Notes under the pieces: generated by a model | The model's input: only the letters and a program-made list of their open reading frames with translations | The model's database searches: none | Told to the model about the DNA's origin: nothing | Position numbers and translations under genes: made by a program | Part shown: piece by piece, positions 6,045-12,831 of the stretch | How positions within the stretch are numbered: the first letter of the stretch is position 1 | Layout of the letters: every line of letters begins with the position of its first letter | DNA from: Bacteroidota bacterium | GTDB lineage: Bacteria > Bacteroidota > Ignavibacteria > Ignavibacteriales > Ignavibacteriaceae | Assembly (NCBI GenBank): GCA_022567875.1 | Contig: JADFGB010000010.1 | Span: forward strand, 1 to 12,831 | DNA length: 12,831 nt | Reading direction: 5' to 3'

Positions 6045-9000
6045 CTTATCACATTGTTAAATTTTTTTTCATTTTCCTGGATATTTTCTTCCTCTCCCTT
6101 TTTAAGAGGTTTAAAAGAGTTTAACTGCTCGTACATATTCCATTTTTCTTCAACATCTTTTTGCGCTTCTTTCATTAATCTTTTTGCTCTTTCGGGATGA
6201 GACTTTGTGAGCATTTTATATCTTGTTTCCATATATGCATAATCTTCAAATGGAATCTTTAATCCCTTTGATTCAAGTTTAAAAGGATTTTTACCTTCTT
6301 TTACTAAATCAGGATTATATCTGTACAATTGCCAATAACCGGAATCTACAGCAGCTTTTTGGTTATGCATTGCAAGCCCCATATTTATTCCGTGTGCAAT
6401 ACAATGGCTGTATGCAATTATTAATGAAGGACCATCATATGCTTCAGCCTCTAAGAATGCTCTTACTGTTTGTGTGTCATTCGCTCCGAGAGCAACTTTA
6501 GCGACATAAACACTACCGTAAGATATTGCCATAATTCCCAGGTCTTTTTTGGCTACGGATTTACCTGCTGAAGCAAATTTGGCAACTGCAGCTCTTGGAG
6601 TAGATTTTGACATCTGTCCGCCGGTATTAGAATAAACCTCTGTATCAAGAACAAGAATATTTACATTTTTACCTGAAGCTAATACGTGATCTAATCCGCC
6701 AAAACCTATATCATAAGCCCATCCGTCGCCGCCAATAATCCAAACAGATTTTTTAACTAAATAATTGGAAAGAGATAAAAGCTGTTTTATATCGGCGGTT
6801 CTACCGTTAGAAGAATTCTTTAACTGATCATTTAGTTTATTATTTAAAGTATCAACATATCCGCGTTGTTCATAAATGCCTGCTTCGTCTTTTTGCTCAT
6901 TGTTCAGTATATTATTAATTAGTTCATCACCTATTTCATTAGAAAATGTAGTTAGTAATGTTTTTGCATGTTCTTGGTGTTTATCAATTGCCAATCTAAA
7001 ACCAAGACCAAATTCAGCGTTATCTTCAAACAAAGAGTTATTCCATGCAGGACCTCTTCCGTCTTTGTTTACTGACCATGGAGTTGTTGGGAGATTACCG
7101 CCATAAATAGAAGAACATCCTGTTGCGTTTGCGATAACTGCTCTGTCACCGAACATTTGAGTGACAAGTTTTATATATGGTGTTTCGCCGCAACCTAAAC
7201 AAGCACTTGAAAATTCGAACAATGGTTCTAAGAACTGTGAATCTTTAACCTTAGTTAAATTAATTTTTGTTCTGTCAAGCTCAGGTAAAGACAAAAAGAA
7301 ATCCCAATTTTCTCTTTCCTTCTTTCTTAAAGGTATTTGTTCGTACATGTTTATAGCTTTCAGACGAGTATCGCTTTTGTTCTTTACAGGACAAACATCC
7401 ACACAGATTTCGCAGCCTGTACAATCTTCAGCTGCAACCTGAAGTGAATACAAAAGATTTTCCCCGTAATCTTTTGCTTTGAATTTAATGTATTTAAATT
7501 CTTTGGGAGCATCTTTTAATTGATCTTCTTCGTAAATTTTTGCTCTTATAGTTGCGTGGGGACAAACAATAACACACTTGTTACACTGAATACAAATATC
7601 CGGATCCCAAACAGGAATCTCTAAGGCAATATTTCTTTTTTCCCATTGTGTTGTACCGGAGATGTAAGTACCATCAGAAGGTAGTTGGCTTACGGGTATG
7701 GTGTCTCCTTTGCCTGCAATCATTTTGGCAATAATATTTCTTACAAATTTGGGAGCTTTTTCAGATACTGAAGCATTTATTTCAGTTCTACTGGTAACTT
7801 CTTTTGGTACTTCAACTTTAAATAAATTAACAAGTGTTTGATCTACAGCGGCAAAATTCATTTCTACAATCTTTTCACCCTTTGAACCATAGGTTTTCTT
7901 TATTGAATTTTTGATCATTTCAATAGCTTTCTCTTTTTCAAATATATTTGAAATAGCAAAAAAGCAGGTTTGCATAATTGTATTTATTCTTGTACCCATT
8001 CCGGTTGCGTGTGCAACTTTATAGGCATCAATAATGTAAAGATTCATCTTTTTTTCAATCAAATCTTCCTGTACCTTTTTTGGTAATGAATCCCATACTG
8101 TATCTTTCGACAACTTAGTGTTCAATAGAAATGTTGCACCTTCCATTGCATCTTCAAGCATGTCAAATATTTCTAAAAATACATGCTGATGGCAGGCAAT
8201 AAAATTAGCTTTATTAATTAGATAAGTCGATTTTATTTCTTTAGGTCCAAATCTTAAATGTGATATTGTTGTGGAACCCGCTTTCTTTGAATCATAAACA
8301 AAATAACCCTGAGCAAAATAATCTGTTCCTTCGCCGATAATTTTAATTGAATTTTTATTGGCACCGACGGTTCCGTCAGAGCCTAAACCATAAAATTTAC
8401 CTCTAAAAGTTTCGTCTGATTCAATTGAAAATTGTGGATCATATTTCAAACTTGTATTTGTAACATCGTCAATAATACCAATTGTAAAATGATTCTTGGG
8501 TTTATCTTTTTTCATTTCATCATAAATACCTTTTATCATAGCCGGAGTAAATTCTTTTGACGACAATCCATATCTTCCGCCTATAATTTTTGGAAAAGCA
8601 AAAGGAAGTGTACCATCCATAAACCTTTCTGAAATAGCATTTACTATATCTAAGTACATCGGCTCACCTGAGGCACCGGGTTCTTTTGTTCTATCTAAAA
8701 CAGATAAAGTTTTTACGGTTTTGGGTAAAGCATTTATAAAATGTTCAATAGAGAACGGTCTGTATAATCTTACTTTTAACAAACCGACTTTCTCTTTTTG
8801 AGCCGTCAAAAAATCAACGGTTTCTTCCACAGCCTCCGCACCCGAACCCATAATTATAATTATCCTTTCCGCATCAGGTGCGCCAACATAATCAAATAGA
8901 TGATATTGCCTTCCTACTAACTTTGCAAATTTATCCATTTTCTTTTGGACTATATCAGGACATTTTAGATAGTAAGGATTTACTGTTTCTCTTGCTTGAA

Positions 9001-9676
9001 AATAAACATCAGGATTTTGTGAAGTTCCCCTTATAAAAGGATTATCCGGATTCAAAGCCCTTCCCCTATGGGCTAAAACCAGGTTATCATCTATCATGGC
9101 ACGCATATCATCAAGTGTAAGTTGTTCAATTTTTTTTACTTCATGAGATGATCTGAAACCGTCAAAAAAGTGGAGGAAAGGAATTCTTGTCTCTAATGTT
9201 GCAGCTTGTGCAATTAAGGTAAAGTCCATAACTTCTTGTACTGAATTTGAACACAGCATTGCAAAACCTGTTGACCTTGCAGCCATTACATCACTATGAT
9301 CTCCGAAAATAGATAATGCCTGGGCGGCAATGGATCTTGCTGCTACGTTAAATACTGTAGATGTCAATTCACCCGCAATTTTAAACATATTGGGAAGCAT
9401 AAGAAGAAGCCCCTGTGAAGATGTAAATGTTGTTGTCAAAGCTCCTGTTTGTAAAGCACCGTGTACTGCACCGGAAGCACCGCCTTCACTTTGCATTTCA
9501 GTTACAGTGGGCACGTCGTTCCAAATATTTTTTTCGCCTCTCACAGACCAGGCATCTGACCACTCGCCCATATTTGATGATGGTGTGATTGGATAAATTG
9601 CTATTACTTCGTTAATATGGTAAGCAATATATGCTGCAGCTTCGTTTCCGTCAATTGTTACTTTCTTTCTTTCCAT
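6041..9676 (-). CDS. nifJ: Pyruvate:ferredoxin (flavodoxin) oxidoreductase, single chain
   Basis: Cytosolic enzyme: pyruvate + CoA + oxidised ferredoxin to acetyl-CoA + CO2 + reduced ferredoxin. The 1211-residue chain has the full fused-domain order. Pyrimidine/substrate domain: YPITPSS with Thr31, Glu64 in MQSEGGASGA, and Arg114. The CoA-binding and linker domains follow. The two-[4Fe-4S] ferredoxin domain has CxxCxxCxxxCP at Cys695/698/701/705 and again at Cys752/755/758/762. The proximal cluster ligands are Cys826 and Cys829 (CLGCG), Cys854 (ATGCSS) and Cys1092 (SHCIAHG). The TPP-binding core is GGDGWAYDIG (982-991) with NTGGQMSKST (1017-1026). These positions track the well-studied Desulfovibrio enzyme. 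The C-terminus is a short Lys/Glu-rich tail. No residue is missing. The ATG at 9676 has no Shine-Dalgarno. The stop overlaps the start of the DHOD-like relic, so nifJ heads a translationally coupled pair that is now broken. Confidence 0.98.
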   Translation of the reverse strand: MERKKVTIDGNEAAAYIAYHINEVIAIYPITPSSNMGEWSDAWSVRGEKNIWNDVPTVTEMQSEGGASGAVHGALQTGALTTTFTSSQGLLLMLPNMFKIAGELTSTVFNVAARSIAAQALSIFGDHSDVMAARSTGFAMLCSNSVQEVMDFTLIAQAATLETRIPFLHFFDGFRSSHEVKKIEQLTLDDMRAMIDDNLVLAHRGRALNPDNPFIRGTSQNPDVYFQARETVNPYYLKCPDIVQKKMDKFAKLVGRQYHLFDYVGAPDAERIIIIMGSGAEAVEETVDFLTAQKEKVGLLKVRLYRPFSIEHFINALPKTVKTLSVLDRTKEPGASGEPMYLDIVNAISERFMDGTLPFAFPKIIGGRYGLSSKEFTPAMIKGIYDEMKKDKPKNHFTIGIIDDVTNTSLKYDPQFSIESDETFRGKFYGLGSDGTVGANKNSIKIIGEGTDYFAQGYFVYDSKKAGSTTISHLRFGPKEIKSTYLINKANFIACHQHVFLEIFDMLEDAMEGATFLLNTKLSKDTVWDSLPKKVQEDLIEKKMNLYIIDAYKVAHATGMGTRINTIMQTCFFAISNIFEKEKAIEMIKNSIKKTYGSKGEKIVEMNFAAVDQTLVNLFKVEVPKEVTSRTEINASVSEKAPKFVRNIIAKMIAGKGDTIPVSQLPSDGTYISGTTQWEKRNIALEIPVWDPDICIQCNKCVIVCPHATIRAKIYEEDQLKDAPKEFKYIKFKAKDYGENLLYSLQVAAEDCTGCEICVDVCPVKNKSDTRLKAINMYEQIPLRKKERENWDFFLSLPELDRTKINLTKVKDSQFLEPLFEFSSACLGCGETPYIKLVTQMFGDRAVIANATGCSSIYGGNLPTTPWSVNKDGRGPAWNNSLFEDNAEFGLGFRLAIDKHQEHAKTLLTTFSNEIGDELINNILNNEQKDEAGIYEQRGYVDTLNNKLNDQLKNSSNGRTADIKQLLSLSNYLVKKSVWIIGGDGWAYDIGFGGLDHVLASGKNVNILVLDTEVYSNTGGQMSKSTPRAAVAKFASAGKSVAKKDLGIMAISYGSVYVAKVALGANDTQTVRAFLEAEAYDGPSLIIAYSHCIAHGINMGLAMHNQKAAVDSGYWQLYRYNPDLVKEGKNPFKLESKGLKIPFEDYAYMETRYKMLTKSHPERAKRLMKEAQKDVEEKWNMYEQLNSFKPLKKGEEENIQENEKKFNNVIR

Positions 9677-9726
9677 AATATAAAGTTTTCTCTGTTAGTT
9701 TATGTATAAATTTTATATATATAATC

Positions 9727-9734
9727 CAAAACTA
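9727..9734 (-). promoter_or_regulatory. Candidate -7 box for nifJ
   Basis: Read on the minus strand, this is TAGTTTTG, an exact match to the Bacteroidota TAnnTTTG -7 consensus, about 50 bases before the nifJ ATG. That would give a leader of some 40-45 bases. No clear TTG-type -33 element lies at the usual distance upstream, so support is partial. Confidence 0.3.
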
Positions 9735-9843
9735 TACCAAATAAATATTATGATTCTGCTCTGTTTTTTAGCATTTTATTTTTACCATCTATAAATTCAA
9801 TAAGTTTTCAATCAATTTATTCCCAATATAAAGAATTTTATGT

Positions 9844-9877
9844 TTTGTTACTTTTAAGTAGTTTAATACTATATTTT
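9844..9877 (+). promoter_or_regulatory. Candidate promoter for the TauE/SafE permease
   Basis: Two overlapping readings are possible. One is Bacteroidota-like: TTTG (9844-9847) and TATATTTT (9870-9877), 22 bases apart and one mismatch from TAnnTTTG. The other is sigma-70-like: TTGTTA (9845-9850) and TACTAT (9867-9872), 16 bases apart. Either would start transcription about 10-20 bases before the ATG at 9897. In such AT-rich DNA this can arise by chance. Confidence 0.25.
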
Positions 9878-9896
9878 TATCCATTTTATTGCCTTT

Positions 9897-10712
9897 ATGG
9901 AATTCATTTTAATATTAATTTTAGCTTCATTATTTGCTGCTTTTGGAACAATTATAGGTTTTGGGGGCGGTATTTTTATGATTCCAATCTTGGTTATTGG
10001 TTTTAATTTACCAATAAATGTTGCTGTCGGTTCTGTTATTTTGGCTTTATTTCCGGGTTCACTTGTTTCATCTTACTTTAATCATAAAAGAAAAAAAATT
10101 GATTACAGGGCTGGAATCACTCTTGAAATTCCTACCGTTATAGGTACAATTCTTGGAGCATATTTAACCTCTGTTCTTGCTCTTAACATACTAGAAATTG
10201 TGTTTGCAGTATTTGTAAGTGCAGTCGGTTTTAGTATGTTCAGAAAAATATCTATAAATATATCAGAAGATAGTAGACCGGAAATATTTAAAAAGTTAAA
10301 TAAATTAAATCCTGCCATTACAAGTACAACAAAAAATATACAATACAGAATGAGTTATTTATTAACAGGAATATTTGGATTGTCTGCCGGGTTTATTTCG
10401 GGCTTGTTTGGTATAGGTGGTGGTTTTTTAAAAACTCCAATTATGGTAAATGTGTTCAACATTCCTCCTTCGGTAGCATCGGCAACAGCATTATTTATGA
10501 TTGTTTTTACAAGTTTGACCGGAAGCATCTCTCACTTTTATTTGGGGCATTTAAACTTTTCTTACAGCATTCCTATCGTTATTGGATTTATTCTTGGGGC
10601 TTTTTTAGGCAATCAATTAAACTTAAAAATATCGGAAAAAACATTAAAAATATTAATTGGTTTTGGACTATTTGCAGCCGGATTTTCTATTTTGCTTAAT
10701 ATTATTTTATAA
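9897..10712 (+). CDS. TauE/SafE-family membrane permease
   Basis: A 271-residue, highly hydrophobic inner-membrane protein with about eight predicted helices. Two homologous halves each begin with the family's glycine motif: GFGGGIFMIP at 21-30 and GIGGGFLKTP at 172-181. Each is followed by a PxxVAxxSA-like segment (LPINVAVGSVILALFPGS at 38-55; PPSVASATALFMIVFTS at 190-206). A charged loop (about 116-151) separates the halves. The family (often named sulfite exporter TauE/SafE, or DUF81) exports organic or inorganic sulfur anions such as sulfite or sulfoacetate in characterised cases; most members have no known substrate, and nothing nearby (no sulfur-metabolism gene) identifies one here. The ATG at 9897 starts directly at the first helix; no Shine-Dalgarno is seen. 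It diverges from nifJ and converges on the rhomboid gene with a 9-bp gap. Confidence 0.9.
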   Translation: MEFILILILASLFAAFGTIIGFGGGIFMIPILVIGFNLPINVAVGSVILALFPGSLVSSYFNHKRKKIDYRAGITLEIPTVIGTILGAYLTSVLALNILEIVFAVFVSAVGFSMFRKISINISEDSRPEIFKKLNKLNPAITSTTKNIQYRMSYLLTGIFGLSAGFISGLFGIGGGFLKTPIMVNVFNIPPSVASATALFMIVFTSLTGSISHFYLGHLNFSYSIPIVIGFILGAFLGNQLNLKISEKTLKILIGFGLFAAGFSILLNIIL

Positions 10713-10732
10713 AAAATCTTATCAAGTTTTTT
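10711..10732. terminator. Weak A/T hairpin at converging stop codons
   Basis: AAAAAATCTT-ATC-AAGTTTTTT forms an imperfect inverted repeat (3-bp CTT/AAG stem, one T-T mismatch, then five A-T pairs). It overlaps both the TauE/SafE stop (10710-10712) and the rhomboid stop (10722-10724), with a T-run on either strand. The layout suits a bidirectional terminator, but the stem is too AT-rich to be sure. Confidence 0.3.
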
Positions 10733-11333
10733 CTATTTCTTCTTCATCTTCCCAATCATATTTTTTTATAGGATCTGATTTTCTAAAAATGATTGCAGCA
10801 TAAATTCCAGTTAATGCACCAAAAAGATGATACTCCCACGATATTTCTCTACTCAATGGAAGTACACCCCAAATTAGACCTCCGTATAAAAATGTTACGA
10901 TTAAAGCCAATGCAATTGATCTGTTGTCTCTTCTAATAAGACCACTAAAAAACAGAAATGTTACATACCCATAAACCAATCCGCTTGAACCTATGTGGTA
11001 GGATTCTCTTCCAAGAAACCAAACAAGTATTCCGGGAATTAAGTAAACCATAAAAAAAACTTTATATGCAGCTTCTTTATAAAAATAAAATATACCGCTT
11101 CCTAAAAATAATAAAGGTATAGAGTTTGAAATTATGTGATTGAAATCGGAATGAATTAAGGGTGCAGTAAAAACACCAATGAGTCCTTTGGCGGTTTGTG
11201 GGAACAGTCCATATTTAGCAAGCTTAAGTGAAAATAAATATTGTGCAAATTGTATCAACCATAATAAAACCAAAAAGGATAATGGAATAATTATTAATCT
11301 TAATTGTTTTTCATTGCTTTCTGTTTTGTTCAA
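10722..11333 (-). CDS. Rhomboid-family intramembrane serine protease
   Basis: A 203-residue membrane protein with about six predicted helices, the basic bacterial rhomboid core. Motifs: HSDFNHIISNS (61-71) with His66 and Asn70, which help form the oxyanion hole; the catalytic serine motif GSSG at 115-118 (Ser117); and EYHLFGALTG (167-176), which supplies the partner His169. The catalytic dyad is therefore complete. Rhomboids cleave transmembrane segments of other proteins inside the bilayer; the substrate here is unknown. The C-terminus is a very acidic cytosolic tail (DWEDEEEIEK). The start is TTG at 11333: an in-frame stop lies about ten codons upstream, and no in-frame ATG occurs before the middle of the protein. 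The gene follows mltF by 81 bp on the same strand and may be co-transcribed with it. Confidence 0.88.
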   Translation of the reverse strand: MNKTESNEKQLRLIIIPLSFLVLLWLIQFAQYLFSLKLAKYGLFPQTAKGLIGVFTAPLIHSDFNHIISNSIPLLFLGSGIFYFYKEAAYKVFFMVYLIPGILVWFLGRESYHIGSSGLVYGYVTFLFFSGLIRRDNRSIALALIVTFLYGGLIWGVLPLSREISWEYHLFGALTGIYAAIIFRKSDPIKKYDWEDEEEIEKT

Positions 11334-11414
11334 TATATGCCTAAAATGAGATTCCCAATATTAAAAAATAATCAACCTATTGTTTAAATTTTGGATTTTT
11401 GTTATTTGTGATTT

Positions 11415-12831
11415 TTAATAAGTGTTTATTGCCAAATGTTTATCCGAGTTTTCCTTTGTACTTATAAACTGTTTGTAGCGAGTATATAAATCAAGAATAT
11501 CCCTTACATACTCAACTGTTTCAATCCCTCTGCTGTATCCATACGTTACAACATCATCATTATAATATTTTTTCTTTGATTTCTGTAAAAGATAAAATTC
11601 TACATTTCCGTCCCATTTAATAGGATCTCTGCCATATTTTTCAGTAAGTTTTCTAGCGTCTATTATGTGTCCTAAACCGACATTATACGAAGCAAGAATA
11701 AACTTAATCTTTTCATTTTTATCCTCAATATATTTACTCCAATAATTATTTAACCACACTAAAAACTTTATACCTGCATTCAGACTTTGCTTTGGATCAG
11801 TTCGGTTGTCAGCTCCGTATTGTTTAGCTGTTGCAGGCATTAGCTGCATTAGACCCACAGCGCCGGCCCAAGATTTAGCTTCGGGATTAAACTGTGATTC
11901 TTCATAAATCTGCGCAGCCAATAAACGCCAATCCCAGTTTAATTTTTTTGCGTACACTTTAAACAAACTATCATATTTAGAAATGCTTCCGCCGGTAAGA
12001 GAAAAGAATTGACTTTTTGATCTTCTTCTAAAGTTTGCCCTGTTTTTAAAATACTTGTTATAAATTATATAATATATAGGTTTCTTTAAGATATTATCAA
12101 TCCAGGTATTTAAAGTATCTAATAATTGATGGGTGTCTTTTTTTACAGCCCAGGCAATTTTTTGTGGTAGAGAGATTTTTGTACTTATGTCAATATTTGT
12201 AAATGATGCCTGATTAAGCCGTGCAATATTTTCATCGGATATAGTGTAATCAATTTTACCTTCAGCAACCAACTCGATAAGATTTTCGGTTGTTAATTCA
12301 GGATCAGCAACAACAATATTTATATCTCCGCCTATTTCATCGGAAAGATTCTGCAATCTTGAAATATATGAAGACCCGCTTCGTACATAAACTGTTTTGC
12401 CTTCAAGGTAAATTGGATTTGTAATTATTTTCCTTTTTATTTGATCGAGGGTAATTCGTCTCCAGTTTTTAGGTTTTCTTTGTACCAAAACCTGAGTAGT
12501 TGTATTAGTGTGGTGTGTAAAAGCAACCTTTTTATTTCTCTCTTTAGTAACGGTTAAATTAAAAGCTATTAAATCTCCTTTTCCTTCGTTTAGCAGTGTA
12601 AACATATCGTTAATATTTTTAACAACCTTTATCTCAACATCTACTCCCAAATATTTACCGAATTGATTGAGCAGTTCATACTCAAAACCCATTGGCTGCC
12701 CTTTGTAAATAAAATAGCTGTAAGCATTGTAACCTGTTAGAGCAACTATTTTACCTGTTTTTTTTATCTTTTCTAATTCTGTCGGTTTATGTACTTCTTT
12801 CTTTCCGCACCCAATATTTATAAATATCAGT
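11415..12831 (-). CDS. mltF: Membrane-bound lytic murein transglycosylase F (lipoprotein), 5' end cut by window
   Basis: Cleaves the MurNAc-GlcNAc bond of peptidoglycan, leaving 1,6-anhydroMurNAc; acts in the periplasm. The open frame runs to the window edge (first whole codon at 12830-12828), 46 codons beyond the first in-frame ATG at 12692, which is not the real start. Those codons encode INIGCGKK, a lipobox-like end of a signal peptide with the cysteine at visible residue 8, then GKIVALTGYNAYSYFIYKG, the beginning of a periplasmic solute-binding domain (SBP-bac-3 type). The SLT domain follows in the C-terminal half: EESQFNPEAKSWAG with the catalytic Glu encoded at 11898-11900, GLMQLMPATA, and ASYNVGLGHIIDA. 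This domain pair defines MltF. Numbered from 12692, the solute-binding part covers about 1-215 and the SLT part about 240-410. Only about ten residues of signal peptide should be missing. No start or promoter is visible. Confidence 0.92.
   Translation of the reverse strand, partial: LIFINIGCGKKEVHKPTELEKIKKTGKIVALTGYNAYSYFIYKGQPMGFEYELLNQFGKYLGVDVEIKVVKNINDMFTLLNEGKGDLIAFNLTVTKERNKKVAFTHHTNTTTQVLVQRKPKNWRRITLDQIKRKIITNPIYLEGKTVYVRSGSSYISRLQNLSDEIGGDINIVVADPELTTENLIELVAEGKIDYTISDENIARLNQASFTNIDISTKISLPQKIAWAVKKDTHQLLDTLNTWIDNILKKPIYYIIYNKYFKNRANFRRRSKSQFFSLTGGSISKYDSLFKVYAKKLNWDWRLLAAQIYEESQFNPEAKSWAGAVGLMQLMPATAKQYGADNRTDPKQSLNAGIKFLVWLNNYWSKYIEDKNEKIKFILASYNVGLGHIIDARKLTEKYGRDPIKWDGNVEFYLLQKSKKKYYNDDVVTYGYSRGIETVEYVRDILDLYTRYKQFISTKENSDKHLAINTY

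Noticed and set aside
6876-7442. Plus-strand open frames inside nifJ
   Set aside because: They are antisense to a clearly coding, motif-complete PFOR and show no family signature of their own.
1-12831. Insertion sequences, CRISPR arrays, tRNA or rRNA genes
   Set aside because: No transposase or integrase motif, regularly spaced repeat, or RNA-gene sequence was seen on either strand.

Overview
The window is AT-rich and gene-dense, with mostly short gaps. Most genes lack a clear Shine-Dalgarno sequence, and one promoter candidate carries a TAnnTTTG-type -7 box. Together with a single-chain pyruvate:ferredoxin oxidoreductase, polyphosphate kinase and an HD/PycTM (DUF5706) pair, this suggests a member of the Bacteroidota or the wider FCB group (Ignavibacteria-like lineages included), probably anaerobic or facultative. 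This placement is an inference; no rRNA or tRNA gene is present to confirm it.

Layout. Positions 1-113 (+) hold the last 36 codons of a haemolysin III/PAQR-family membrane protein, followed by a full-length malic enzyme (244-1857, +). A large minus-strand block fills 1986-9676. In transcription order it is: nifJ (PFOR); a 38-codon relic of the dihydroorotate-dehydrogenase-like gene that often follows nifJ, overlapping the nifJ stop as ATGA; a small HD-domain phosphohydrolase; a three-helix PycTM/DUF5706 membrane protein; a SixA-type phosphohistidine phosphatase; and polyphosphate kinase 1. A 220-bp divergent spacer leads to a TauE/SafE permease (9897-10712, +). This converges on a rhomboid protease (10722-11333, -), which lies downstream of an MltF-type lipoprotein lytic transglycosylase (11415 to the window edge, -) whose first few codons are outside the window.

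How the genes may work together. Malic enzyme makes pyruvate and PFOR oxidises it to acetyl-CoA with low-potential ferredoxin electrons, but they are separate transcription units. The last four genes of the minus block are spaced 9-36 bp apart and look like one operon. It joins a putative nucleotide-type HD hydrolase and a membrane protein of the Pycsar-effector family with polyphosphate synthesis and a histidine-phosphate phosphatase. No cyclase gene is present, so this is not a canonical Pycsar locus.

Most noteworthy: (1) the HD + PycTM + SixA + PPK1 operon, with HD and PycTM as separate genes; (2) the nifJ-coupled DHOD-like gene reduced to its N- and C-terminal tips, joined in frame.
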